DNA of 26,000 bases from Prorocentrum cordatum (lineage: Eukaryota > Sar > Dinophyceae > Prorocentrales > Prorocentraceae). The stretch covers positions 191,863-217,862 of the forward strand of contig CAUYUJ010017852.1 in NCBI GenBank assembly GCA_963575745.1. Direction: 5' to 3'. Below, in pieces: positions 1 through 10,000 of the stretch. The first letter of the stretch is position 1, and every line of letters begins with the position of its first letter. The notes under the pieces are model-generated. The model searched no databases and was not told where the DNA came from. It saw only the letters and a program-made list of their open reading frames with translations. The position numbers and the translations under genes are program-made.

Positions 1-2302
1 AACAGGTTGATCACGATTTGATGGTATTGGCGTGGCAGACCGATTGGATTCACAGTTTAAATGTTTGTTCCAAGAGCGGTGGTGTTCGAGTGTGTCCTTT
101 GGTTTTGCGATTATTGTAGGACTTGCGTGTCCTTCATTTTGTCTTCCATCTCTCCTATTCGATTTCCCGTCACGGTGATCAACGCCCTCCTTGGCACCAA
201 GAAGGTGGGCATGAGCAAGAGGCTCGCGTTGCCCACGGAGGGGTAGGGAGAGAAGGATGGGGACAATGACGATGAGGGTGGAAACAAAAGGAAAGAGAGG
301 AAAAGGAGGAGGAGGAGGACAGCGACCAAAATTGCGCGCTGGTCGATTAGAGGGCGGCAGCCAGAATCAGCAGTTTGACAAGTAAAGAGTTGAGAGGGGG
401 ATGATCAGGAGGAGGATGAGAGCGGCGAGGAGGACGAGGAGGTGGAGGAGGAGGAAGAGTACGCGAGCAAGGGAGCATCTTCTTGCCGTTTCGCGTATCC
501 CCACCAGCCTGGTTCAGGACCCGGTGTGGGTCAACCTGGCGCCAGTTCACGCACTGGTTCGTGGTGACCTGCGCCATTTTGGCTGCGTCGCAGCTCCGCT
601 GCTTCCCGCACTCGTGCGCTCTGCTGCCTCGGGACTATGCGGCTACGGCCACCCTGGGATTTGCAGCCTGACGACGCTCTCGCCTCCTGGCTTTAATTCT
701 TTGGCCGACGGTCCTTCGGGCCACTCTGGTACTCACGCAGTTGTCTGGGGTTGCGTCCTTGCATTAATCTCGGTTTGTGGCCGGGGTCGTCGTGTGTCCC
801 GACTCCCTGATGCCCGACGTTTTGCATTCTTGCACGCTTGCAGCTCGATTCCGCTTCAACTGTCCCCCCACCCGCCGGTCCGCCGCTGGGCTGCTGCGTG
901 AGGGCTCGGTTTGCCGCCGTAGGTGTAGCCTCCCTCCGTCGCCTTTGGCTAATTCATCGCTGCGTGCCCCGCTTTAACTGGAATCGCCGCCGGCGCGCTC
1001 GCCCGCGGCCGCTGACTAACAAATATCCCCATTAACCCCTCAAGAAACACCACACAGGCCCACAGGCAAATGAGCGTGAGCAAGGCGGTGGGGGGAGGAC
1101 CATCGAAATGAGGATGGGGACGCAAATCAAACCGAAGTTGGGGCCCGCCCGAGCAACAGTTGGAGACTTCTCGGGGCTCTCGAAGGTCCCTTGTGCGGTG
1201 CCGCTGGGGCCATCGTGGACACGGTCGAACACAGAGGGGGGGTCCCACATGGCTCGCCTCCGTAGATCCCGTGCCTTTGGGGCCGTCTCAGGGTCGCTCT
1301 TGGGCTCGCTGGGGCCATCGCAAGGCTCCAGATGCTTGTCGGACGCTCAATGGCGAGAAGGCAACATCATCGAATGTAAACTATACCCTTGTCATCACTT
1401 GGGCCAAGGCATTCCTTGTAAGGCTCCATGGCCACCTGGAGCCACGTCGGGACCCTTTGCTAGTCCAACTTCCGCCATCTTGCGCCGCATTGGAGGCAAG
1501 TTTGGGCCACATCCGGTCATCTTGGAATCATCGTCGGCCAAAACGAACCGTCCAGCGAGCCCTCGGCAGAGGAAGAAAGGCCTGTTTTGGAAGGGCTGAG
1601 CGGCCAAATTACCTACGTTCAGAGATTTTGTAGGATTTAGTGATGCCGTGCCGGTCTTGTGTTTTTTGATTGGCTTGTCGGTGCGGCGAACTTCCGTGGC
1701 CAATGCTGTCTCAACATTGGGTGCAAATTTCTTCGGGTTTCCTCCTTGCGTTTTTTCTCTTTGTGTTGTTTCCATTTCCGCATTGAGCAGCGATGAGAAG
1801 CACACCCCAGCGAGCAAAGGGAGCGAGGAGAGAAGAAACAAGGCGACCTCGGTCCTGGGAGTGACTCGGGAACTCCTAGAGATCCGCCCTGACCTGTCCA
1901 GCCCAGGCCGTCGAGACCTATTGAGGTTCGGGGGATCCGTCAATGGCGCAGCATAGGGTGGAGAGACCCCCGCCCGCGGAATCAGCGACCAGAAAGCGTT
2001 TTCGCAGCCGTCCCCAGCTCGTCTGCCTGGCGTCGCAGCCGTTGCCAACAGCACGCCTATGCTCCTGCTCAGCCTATGGAGCTCCTGGCACCACTCAGGG
2101 GCAACGTTGGGAGGGGGATGAGCTCAGGGGGGACCAGAGCGCATCGACCCCCAATCGCCCGTTCATCGCCGACGTGGACCCGATAGCCCACCCCGCCCAG
2201 GAGCGCGCGGTCTCCCTATCGGCTTGGCATCGCTCGGACGTGTGCACTCTTCTGGCGGGGATCAGTGAGGAGCATCCTGGATCACCCTGCGAAAAATCAG
2301 AG
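1..2302. other. No recognised gene; GC-rich sequence of unknown content
   Basis: I see no conserved domain on either strand. Positions 240-470 are purine-rich (GGA/GAG runs). The frame ending at the TGA at 565-567 reads as a short Glu/Asp-rich stretch followed by Gly/Pro/Ser, which could be a low-complexity exon piece but could equally be a microsatellite read in frame. Open frames of 150-220 codons at 401-901 (+) and 1395-2054 (-) have no recognisable motif and are expected by chance at this GC content. A 12-nt match to the dinoflagellate spliced-leader core lies at 573-584 and is listed separately. Confidence 0.5.
573..584 (+). other. Short spliced-leader-like match (GCCATTTTGGCT)
   Basis: Twelve consecutive bases are identical to the middle of the dinoflagellate spliced leader, with CC three bases upstream at 568-569. 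The outer parts of the leader do not match. A relic leader would suggest a reinserted cDNA nearby, but no gene body is visible, so this may be chance. Confidence 0.2.
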
Positions 2303-2645
2303 CCCCGAATCATCAGGGGTAACTCGGGTCAGGGCCAACTCGGGTTCGTTTTTCGGGATTTCGAACCCGACTTACCCCGGACCCGACTTACTCCGGATAA
2401 TTCGGGCGCCCACAACCCCACATCATCAGAGGTAATTCGGGTCAGGGCAAACTCGGGTTCCTTTTTTCGGGAATCCAAGCCCGAGTTACCCCAGACCCGA
2501 GTTACCCCGGATAACTCGGGCGTCCAGAACCCCACATCATCAGAGGTAATTCGGATCAGGGCAAACTCGGGTTCCTTTTTTCGGGAATCCAAACCCGAGT
2601 TACCCCAGACCCGAGTTACCCCGGATAACTCGGGCGCCCAAAAAA
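2303..2645. repeat. Tandem repeat, about 114-bp unit, about 3 copies, with internal palindromes
   Basis: The phrase ATCATCAG(A/G)GGTAA recurs at 2309, 2422 and 2536, giving a period of 113-114 bp. Copies 2 and 3 are almost identical and copy 1 is more diverged. Each unit is itself foldback DNA: AACTCGGGTTCC is followed by a T-rich spacer and then the complementary CCCGAGTT, and CGAGTTACCCC faces GGATAACTCGGG. Because 114 is a multiple of three, one frame stays open and reads as 38-residue repeats, but the palindromes and the lack of any domain argue for a satellite-like repeat. The array runs directly into the foldback element at 2645. Confidence 0.85.
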
Positions 2646-2822
2646 TTGGGCGTTGCGTAATGGGGGGGTCATAAATGGGGGGGTGGCGAGCGTGGTCCGA
2701 AAAGGTACCCAAACGGTACCTAAACGAGCCCCCTGAGGCTCCAGAGGGGCCCGAAAGGGGCACGAAAGGGGACCGTTTTTGACCCCCCCATTTATGACCC
2801 CCCCATTAAGCCACGCCCCAAA
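2645..2822. mobile_element. Foldback/MITE-like element with inverted ends of about 38 bp
   Basis: The left end (TTGGGCGTTGCG, then TAATGGGGGGGTCATAAATGG) is the imperfect reverse complement of the right end (CCATTTATGACCCCCCCATTA, then AGCCACGCCCC). Within each arm a G7 or C7 block appears twice around ATAAAT/ATTTAT. The interior contains a GGTACC-AAAC-GGTACC motif near 2705-2721 and has no coding capacity. The structure fits a non-autonomous DNA transposon or foldback element. No clear target duplication can be assigned because the left side merges with the tandem array. Confidence 0.6.
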
Positions 2823-3049
2823 AAAAGAAACACGCACAACACCGAACCGTGTACGGGGGACGGACGTCCGAGCGACGGCACGTCGGGGGGCTGTCGCTGA
2901 TCGATCGGCGAGGTATAGCCGTTTCCAGGTCGATACTTCCCTTCATGAGTTGCTGACACTACCGTTCCGCTTAGCGTTCCCCAGATCGTTCCCCCCGCGA
3001 GCTGGTCCACCCTGCCGTTCCCTCCTCTCTTTCGACAGGTTCCAACCTA

Positions 3050-3253
3050 TCTGGGCCTGGACCACCAGAAAGAGTTCGGAGCACCATAAAAGCGCCGAAA
3101 CTGGGGGGGGGGGGTAGCGTGTCGGGCCCTGGGAGGCGATACGCGTTCGACGCTGTGCCAGCGTGTCGGGCAGACCCTGTTTCGGTATTTCGCTGGATTC
3201 TGGATGCTCGAAGTCATTTCTGGGATGTGGCCCTTAAGCACGATGGGAACAAC
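3050..3253 (+). repeat. Dispersed repeat, copy 1 (partner at 18705-18883)
   Basis: The segment shares an ordered set of blocks with 18705-18883: CCAGAAA, TTCG-AGCACCA, AAAGC, ACTGG, CGTGTCGGGCCCTG-GAGGCGAT, TGTTTCG, TTTCTGGGA and AGCACGATGGGA-CAAC. This copy has about 25 extra bases in the middle, around 3153-3178. There is no coding evidence in either copy. The two copies lie on opposite sides of the retrotransposon in the same orientation. Confidence 0.7.
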
Positions 3254-3497
3254 ACGACCTTTTTCGATGTTTCCCCCCTTGAGCTGGTCCCTGCGACCGC
3301 ACAGGCAGCTGCACAGCAGTCCCTGGCAGCCAACCGCCAACCGCCTCGGGGGACGCTGGGCGTGGTGGTCGCAGGTGCTGGACGGCCCTGGCCACCACGG
3401 AAGCTGGGGCTCGTCCGGTGTTCGTTTTTGGCCGGCGGTGCCGACGGGCCTACGATTCGCGGGCACCGCGCGGGGCCGAAGCTCAGCATCGTCTAAC

Positions 3498-3615
3498 TCG
3501 GCGGCGAGCGAGGGGGGGAAGTGAGAGGGAAAAGGCCCCTCTCAGAAGGCCAGAGGACTTCCTAGCCTTCTGAGAAGGCCCGCCCCTTTTCACTTCCCCC
3601 CCTCGCTCGCCGCCG
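3498..3615. mobile_element. Hairpin element, GTCGGCGGCGAGC family, copy A
   Basis: Two arms of about 50 bp face each other: TCGGCGGCGAGCGAGGGGG...CTCAGAAGGC on the left and GCCTTCTGAGAAGGC...CCCCTCGCTCGCCGCCGA on the right. The loop is only about 14 bases (CAGAGGACTTCCTA). This is the shortest member of a family also seen at 14677, 19238 and 22076, where the loop region is about 80-100 bp longer. No open frame is present. It is interpreted as a non-autonomous foldback transposon. Confidence 0.75.
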
Positions 3616-3857
3616 ACTGCCGCCGACTAACCGATCCCCATCCCCATTTGGGCCATAGAATCTCAGCCCCACCAGGTCACCCGCCCAGGCGGGGATAGGT
3701 CACGCGAAACTCGAAGGGAAAAACGTGCATGATCCAGGGGCTGCCCCCCCCCCCCCTTCCAATGCATGTGGGATCGAGCCCGCCCCCCCCTCCTCGCTGG
3801 ATGGGTACGCCCGTGAGCCTCGCGAAGGCCTCGCGCATGGGACCGCTCTCCCCCCGT
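3616..3857. other. Unassigned sequence left of the retrotransposon
   Basis: The stretch is C-rich, with a run of 14 C around 3746-3759, and has a short inverted motif GGTCAC...GGTCACG near 3676-3705. I see no gene or recognised element. Confidence 0.5.
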
Positions 3858-3862
3858 CCCCC
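3858..3862. repeat. Left target-site duplication (CCCCC)
   Basis: Five bases immediately left of the 5' LTR match the five bases right of the 3' LTR. Neighbouring C runs reduce its weight. Confidence 0.7.
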
Positions 3863-4051
3863 TGTCGTGTTTCTCCACCCCACCCCCAATGCTCTTTGGT
3901 ACAGATAGGATTGCTGATGGGTTTGCCACAGCCATTTTGGCTTAGATGTGTGCACGCACGAGGAGCGTGTGTACTGCCCGGGACCTCCGGGGCCGACTGA
4001 AAAGATCTCTCTGCATCCCATGCATCCTTGTCGCTCTCATGTCTTCTAACA
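3863..4051 (+). repeat. 5' LTR, 189 bp
   Basis: It runs from TGTCGTGTTT to TTCTAACA and is identical by eye to 13007-13195. It contains a spliced-leader-like motif at 3926-3945 and then the polyprotein ATG at 3946, so the last 106 bp of the LTR are coding. A second in-frame ATG (4039-4041), still inside the LTR, could be the true start and would give the N-terminus MSSNNGSRSV. No TATA box is evident. At 189 bp it is short for an LTR. A natural division would be U3 3863-3925 with R starting at the leader-like motif, but this is inference. Confidence 0.95.
3926..3945 (+). promoter_or_regulatory. Spliced-leader-like motif in the 5' LTR, directly before the ATG
   Basis: CCACAGCCATTTTGGCTTAG matches the conserved dinoflagellate leader at about 17 of 21 positions, including 13 consecutive bases (AGCCATTTTGGCT). 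Differences are GT to AC after the first CC, C to T near the end, and one missing A. It ends in AG and abuts the start codon with no gap. In dinoflagellates the leader is added to mRNAs by trans-splicing. Here a leader-like sequence is encoded in the element. It may be a captured leader, a mimic, or a trans-splice acceptor context. Confidence 0.7.
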
Positions 4052-7000
4052 ATGGTAGCCGGAGCGTGGACGAGGCCGCAGAGGGAGAGCACAGGGACGC
4101 TGCAGAGGCTTCAGGGGCCGCCGGGGCAGTGTCAGGCTTCCAAGACGGCACGAGAAATCAGACCGACGACCCCACGGGAGAACAGGATCCGACCTGGGGA
4201 CGAGGGTGGTGGTCCTGGAGAGGCTGGTCTTGGTCAGACGAGACAGGATGGGATTGGGAGTGCGATGACTGGTGGGACAGTCGCACAGCACTCTGGCCTG
4301 TCAAGCGAGACCAGCCCAGCCGTGACTTCTCGGCGCCGCCAGCGTGGCCCGGGATGGACCATCTGAAAATCTACGTGGCCAACTTGCGCTCCTGGGAGAG
4401 GCGCACGGGCTACGCAGAAGAGGCTCGAGCAGGACGTGTACTAGAGACCCTGCCGATTGACCTGCAGGGCAAGTTCGAAGGCGTGCGACAAGATCTAGAT
4501 CATTTTTCTGGACTCAGCAGGCTCGTCAGCCATCTCGAGTTACTCAACGGAGAACGCCCGGGAGACAAGGAGAGAGAGGCACACAACAAGGCGCTCTTCG
4601 ACTACGGGTTGCACAAGGGAGAAAAGCTCACGGACTACGTTGTTCGACGAGATCAGCAGGTGGCTACGGCCGCTCGATATGGTTTGACTCTCCCAGATGC
4701 GGTGCTGGCCCGATACCTGGAAGAAGGCGCGATGCTCAGCGCCCAGAACAAAATCAACCTGAGAACGATTATGGGTTCCGACAAGAGTGCTGCCGCGGTG
4801 AAGCGGGCCTTGCTGGAGCTCGACGTGGTGGAAAAGAACACGCTCCCGACTCCAGCAATTTCAACGGCGAGAACCTACCACGTCGGGTCAGACGAGGACG
4901 ACGACGAGTACGGCATCTACGGTTTGTATGAGGCCGAGTTTGACGAAGACGAGCTGAACGTGATATTAGTAGCTCTGGACGAACAAGATCTGGACGAAGA
5001 CGAGATAGTGCAGGCTTTTGGTGAGACGACGGCTCCACAACGCCGTCGAACGTGGCAGGAGTCCAAGCAGCTGAAGAACGCAAAGAGGCTCGATCGTGAC
5101 TTCTTCGATCGCAGACGCACGGACGGCAGGACTAAGAAGGTGACGAGAGATGACTTCAAGAAGAGATCACGTTGCTCAAATTGCGGGGAGCGTGGTCACT
5201 GGCGTGAGGACTGCCGGAAGCCATTTCGCAGCAAGAGCGATAGGCTGAAGGCCGAGGCTCAGGGCCCGAAGAACGCCAAGACGGGCTCGTTCTTCTTCGA
5301 CCTGGTGGAGTCAGATCCATCGGGAACTTCAGGGACGACCTGGGCGACGTATGCGACCTTCAAGCCGGACATCTTCGCGGGATCCGAGGGGGGCGAGCTG
5401 ACCTTGCAGAACTTGGGCGACATGGCCCTCGTGGACACCGCAGCTGGTCAAGCCCTCATCGGCACCCCGAACGTCGACAGGATGGTCGAGGCTTTCGCCG
5501 CCAAGGGTTTCGAGGTGCAGATCGTGAAGACGGGTTTGGACAAGCTACCTCCCGCTCACGGAGTGGGCGGACGTGTCACACCAGCGGGCAAGGCGTTGGT
5601 TCCGGTGTCCTTCCACAACTGCGGAGTGGTGGAGTTCCTCATTCTACCTCATCCTTGTCCGGCTCTGCTGCCGGCCAGGTTCCTAGACTACATGAACGCC
5701 GTAGTTGATCTGGAGGCTAACGAGCTCAGGGTCGGTGACAGCGACCAGAAACGAGCAGTGCCTATGACTAGGCTGCCGTCGGGACACAGGGCAATCTCGT
5801 TGATCGGTTGCGAGCCGAAGAACTTCAAGCTAGACAAGAGAATTGCCGACAAGTTTCCCTCCTTCGTGAAGAAGCAGGTCAGCTTTGTCGAGACATCGAG
5901 GTCATTGTCCGACTGCTGGATCAAGATAGGCGACACCACCTTGAGGAGGATCCACATGAACCCCAGGAAGGACAGTTTCATTCCGAGCGAGACAGATGAC
6001 CTGCCGGTACCTCCAGAGAAATTGATCAGTTGCGCGGTGATGACCTGCCAGAGGATCGATTCGGACCCGGATCGCGACGTGGTCGAGAGCATCGAGTTCA
6101 ATTGGAGGGAGGGCCCCCTTTCGTACGAGACCGGCCGCTGGATCGGCTACACAGACTTCAGGCTCCAGGAGAACCAGGACAGTGAGGGGGCTCGAGTCTC
6201 TGATGTTTGGGGCTCTAGTCTTTCCAGCGTAGGTCCTTCCTCTTCTTGTCTCGGGGAGTCTTGGGAGTCTCGGCAGACGGGAGAAACGACAGACAGGAAA
6301 GGGGCCAACCCAATCACCGGAGCGACTCTCGGCTCAAGAAGGCTCGTCAGCTCTAGCCAGCTCGATCCCATCCAGGAGCCAGCGTACTATGGCAAAGGTG
6401 ATCAAGGCGACGCGTACTCTGAGAGCCTTGAGGCACAAGGCCGGCCGCCGAGCAGCGGCGATCAGTCCGGACTCCGAGGACGAGAGGCTCACGTCCATCC
6501 AGGAGCTGACCGACGAGGACAGCGAGATGGAGCAGAACTGGGACATGCCTCCGGATCCGTGGACAGACGGAGCACTGCGCAGTATCCAGTACGAGGAGGA
6601 GGAGATGTCGGAGGCGGAGATCGAGCTCTTCTACGAGGGCAGTTTCATTCTCGTGCCGGCGGTCCGGGGCTGGAGGAGGTTCGTCATCAAGATGCTCATG
6701 TGCCTGAGGGTGTGCGCTGCCACGAGGCTGTTGGCGGTGGTGGTGCCTCGGGCAGGACGGCTGGAGGCGCAGATCGTGGACCAGGAGGGCTGCCAGCATC
6801 CTCAGAGCGCAATCTGGCACGGCGTCAACCAGTACGCGAGGTACTCCAAGTGCAGGAAATGCGGCAAGTCACTGTCCATGGTTCGCTTCACCATAGAGGA
6901 GATCGAGGAGAACCGCCGGCAGAGGGACCTCAAGAAGAAGGCCAAGCAGGAGCAGCGGATCAAGAAGGACGAGCTGGAAGAGATGGTTCCAGGAGATCGC

Positions 7001-10000
7001 GCACCTCTTCATCTTGCCAGGTCGGTTCCGGCGGAACCCGCTTCGGGTCTCGACTACGAGGAAGGGAGCCTGGGATCGGCGCCGAAGCTCAGGCTCAAGA
7101 TGCCACCGACGGGAATGGCCTGGACGTTGAACCCCGCGGGCAGGAGGTCGGGCAGCGCGAGCTCAGAAGCTCCTACGGCGAGGAAGGCAGCCCCTGCGAA
7201 GGCTCCTCCGGGGCACAGCCAGGCCGAGTGGGACCTCGAGCTGAGGGGACCTCCTCCGAAGCCAGCGCCAACTCAGAGAGCCTCCGACCTGGAGATCATG
7301 CGGCAGATGATGATCGAGGACAGGGACGCTCGGAACCTTCAGATGGAGAACATGATCGGGGCCATCCAGGCGCTGACCGCGGGTATCAAGGGCAGGCTGG
7401 ACGAGGCGGACGATCACTAGGGGATCCCGCTCAACAGGAGTCAGGCCACTACATTTCGGACGGGCGGCTCGACGTCCAGCCTGAGCCTCAGAGAGAGACT
7501 CACTACATGATCGAGGAGCGGCTCGACGCTCCAGCTGTTGGCTTTGCGTATGACAGCAACTTCGTGTCTCACGAGCGCCAGGCTGTTTCGCCAGACGCTA
7601 GCGTTGCAGAGTCAAAAAGAAAGGGCCCAGAAGATCATCCCTCGCAAGACCCGACGGGGCCTCAAAGATCCCACCTGATCCTGGATGCGAGCGATCCTGG
7701 ACACCAGGGGATTCTGAAGAAGGTCGGTCCCAGGAGCCCGGGGAATTGGGTGGCTTGGGGGTTCGAAGCCTCCAAGGCCCGAGTCGATCGAGGACTGGGG
7801 AAGCGGCCCCGGGTGTCGGAGGAGATCTGGGACCTGGTCCAGGGCTCCAGGGTTTCTCTTGAAGGCGTTTCGCAACAAATGGGCTGGGTCTCCAGGGAGC
7901 TTGCGCCAGAGGAACTGAGTGCGTGGGCGGTGCACATGGCCCTGAGGGCCTCAGGAAAAGAAGCTAAGGACCCTCTTCCCATGATGAGGAGGTTTCGAGT
8001 TGTCAATCGAGGAACGGGGGTCACCATTCTAGACACCTTGGCGGCTCAGACTTCGTTCTCGGGAACTCTTGGGGTTCTGGAGGGTTATCCCCGGAGCAGC
8101 TTAGGCGTTACCGCGTGGGAGAAGCAGGTCGGGGCCTTAGAGAGCCAGGATCACCAAGGGCTTTCGGGCCTAGCCGTCACCTCGTCTTTCACAACATCCA
8201 GATCCCCCTGGGCCTTCATCGAGTGCAAGAAGAACCCCTCGCAGGAAACACTTTCTTCCCCTAGCGTTCCACGACATGTACGTCAGAAGGCCCTGCAAGT
8301 CTTGAGGGGGAGTGGCATTAGTGCGGGTAAGAGGAGGGATAGAAAGGAGGTTGTGTCGGCTCTCGAGCAGGAGGGGCGAACGATATGCTTGGAGCTTTTC
8401 TCTCCTCCTCGTGTCTCTCTAGAGCTGGAAAGACTAGGGTACCCGGTGTCACCTCCCATCGACCAGGACACAGGCTGGGACCTGAGGAAATCTGAGGACA
8501 GACGAGAACTCTGGGCTACTTTGAGAGCCGATCGGCCGGCCATTGTTCTCATGTCCCCGCCCTGCTGTCTGTTCAGCGTTGCCAGGACCCAGGAGCCACG
8601 GATCGATCCGGAGGAGAATCGCCGAAGAGAGCAGGAGGCGCTCCTGTATCTCCTGATCTGTGTTCAGGTGGCCGAGTATCAGATTCACCACGGGAGAGAA
8701 TTCTGGTTTGAACACCCTCAGTCAGCGAAGAGCTGGGACACTCACATGCTGAGACACCTTTTGAGTCGCCCTGGGGTTCAAACGGTCACGGCCGATCAGT
8801 GTGCTTTCGGTTTATCGATTGTCCCAGGAACTCTGTCGAAGAAGCCTACCAATTTCGCTTCTAATAGCCCTGAGATTCTGACAGCCTGTGCCCGTCGGTG
8901 CAAGGGAGATCACCAGCACCAGATGCTCGTTGGCGGATCCAGGACGAGGGCTGCTCAGCGCTATCCTCGTGAACTGGTGAGGGCGGTGGCACGTGGAGTC
9001 GAGCTGGCGGCTGGTCGACTTCTGATGAATCTGAGCAACCCGCCTTCTGCGTGGACGGGAGCGGACTACCCGGCATCCGCCGAGCCTGTCACGCTTGATA
9101 GTGACTCCGAGGAGGAGCTAGGGCTGCCCCCTGAGGACCCGATAGACCCCGAACCAGAACCCATTAAGTTCCCGAAGGCTCAATTTCAGGAGGCCGAAGG
9201 GGGAAAGCGAGTTGACTCAAGGGCTCCTTCCAAAGAGGCTCAGAATGAGATCCACAAGGTGCACGTCAATCTCGGACATCCTCGTAAGTCAGAGTTTATT
9301 AGGGCTCTCAAGATAGGTAAGGTGAGGGAAGAAATCATTAGATGGGTTCAGGATGAGTTTAAGTGTCCACAGTGTGACTCCAGTGCGAGACCCCACTGGC
9401 GCCGCAAGGCGCAGCTGCCTCGCACGTACCGTTTCAACAAGCTGGTGGCGGTGGACCTAATGTATATAAATGCTTTCCAGGAATCCATCCCGATCCTGAA
9501 CGTCATAGACCACGGATCCAACTACCAGGTCTGTACAGTGTTGAGGAATGAAACGGCATCCCAGGTCTGGTCAGCTTTCGTCAGAACGTGGATTCGTCCT
9601 CTGGGGATTCCAGAGCTGGTGATGAGTGACGGAGGGCCTGAGTTTCAAGGGGCTTTCTCAAGGGGCCTGGAGGGTCTTGGGATTTATCAACACGTTTGTG
9701 ACGCTACGAGCCCATGGCAAAACGGAAGGTGCGAGAGGCACGGGGGCATCGTGAAGCAGGGCCTCCTGAAGGCCTCTAGTGTTGCGGTTTTGCGAGACAA
9801 GGGAGAGCTTGAGGATTTGCTGTGCGAAGTGCAAGCGGCTAAAAACAGGTTCACTCACAGAGGTGGTTTTTCGCCATATCAAATGGTGTTTGGAGAGAAC
9901 CCCCGTCTCCCACATGCTCTCCTCTCCGACGATGCCATAGATGATATAGGGGTCCAGGACCTGGCCAGGGGAACGAGAGACGGGTCTTCACCAGCCTCAG

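Noticed and set aside
1395-2054. Open frame of 219 codons on the minus strand
   Set aside because: No recognisable motif, and no context supports it; open frames of this length are expected at this GC content.
1943-2674. Open frame of 243 codons with 38-residue repeats
   Set aside because: The repeats come from the 114-bp palindromic satellite; the non-repeat part has no domain.
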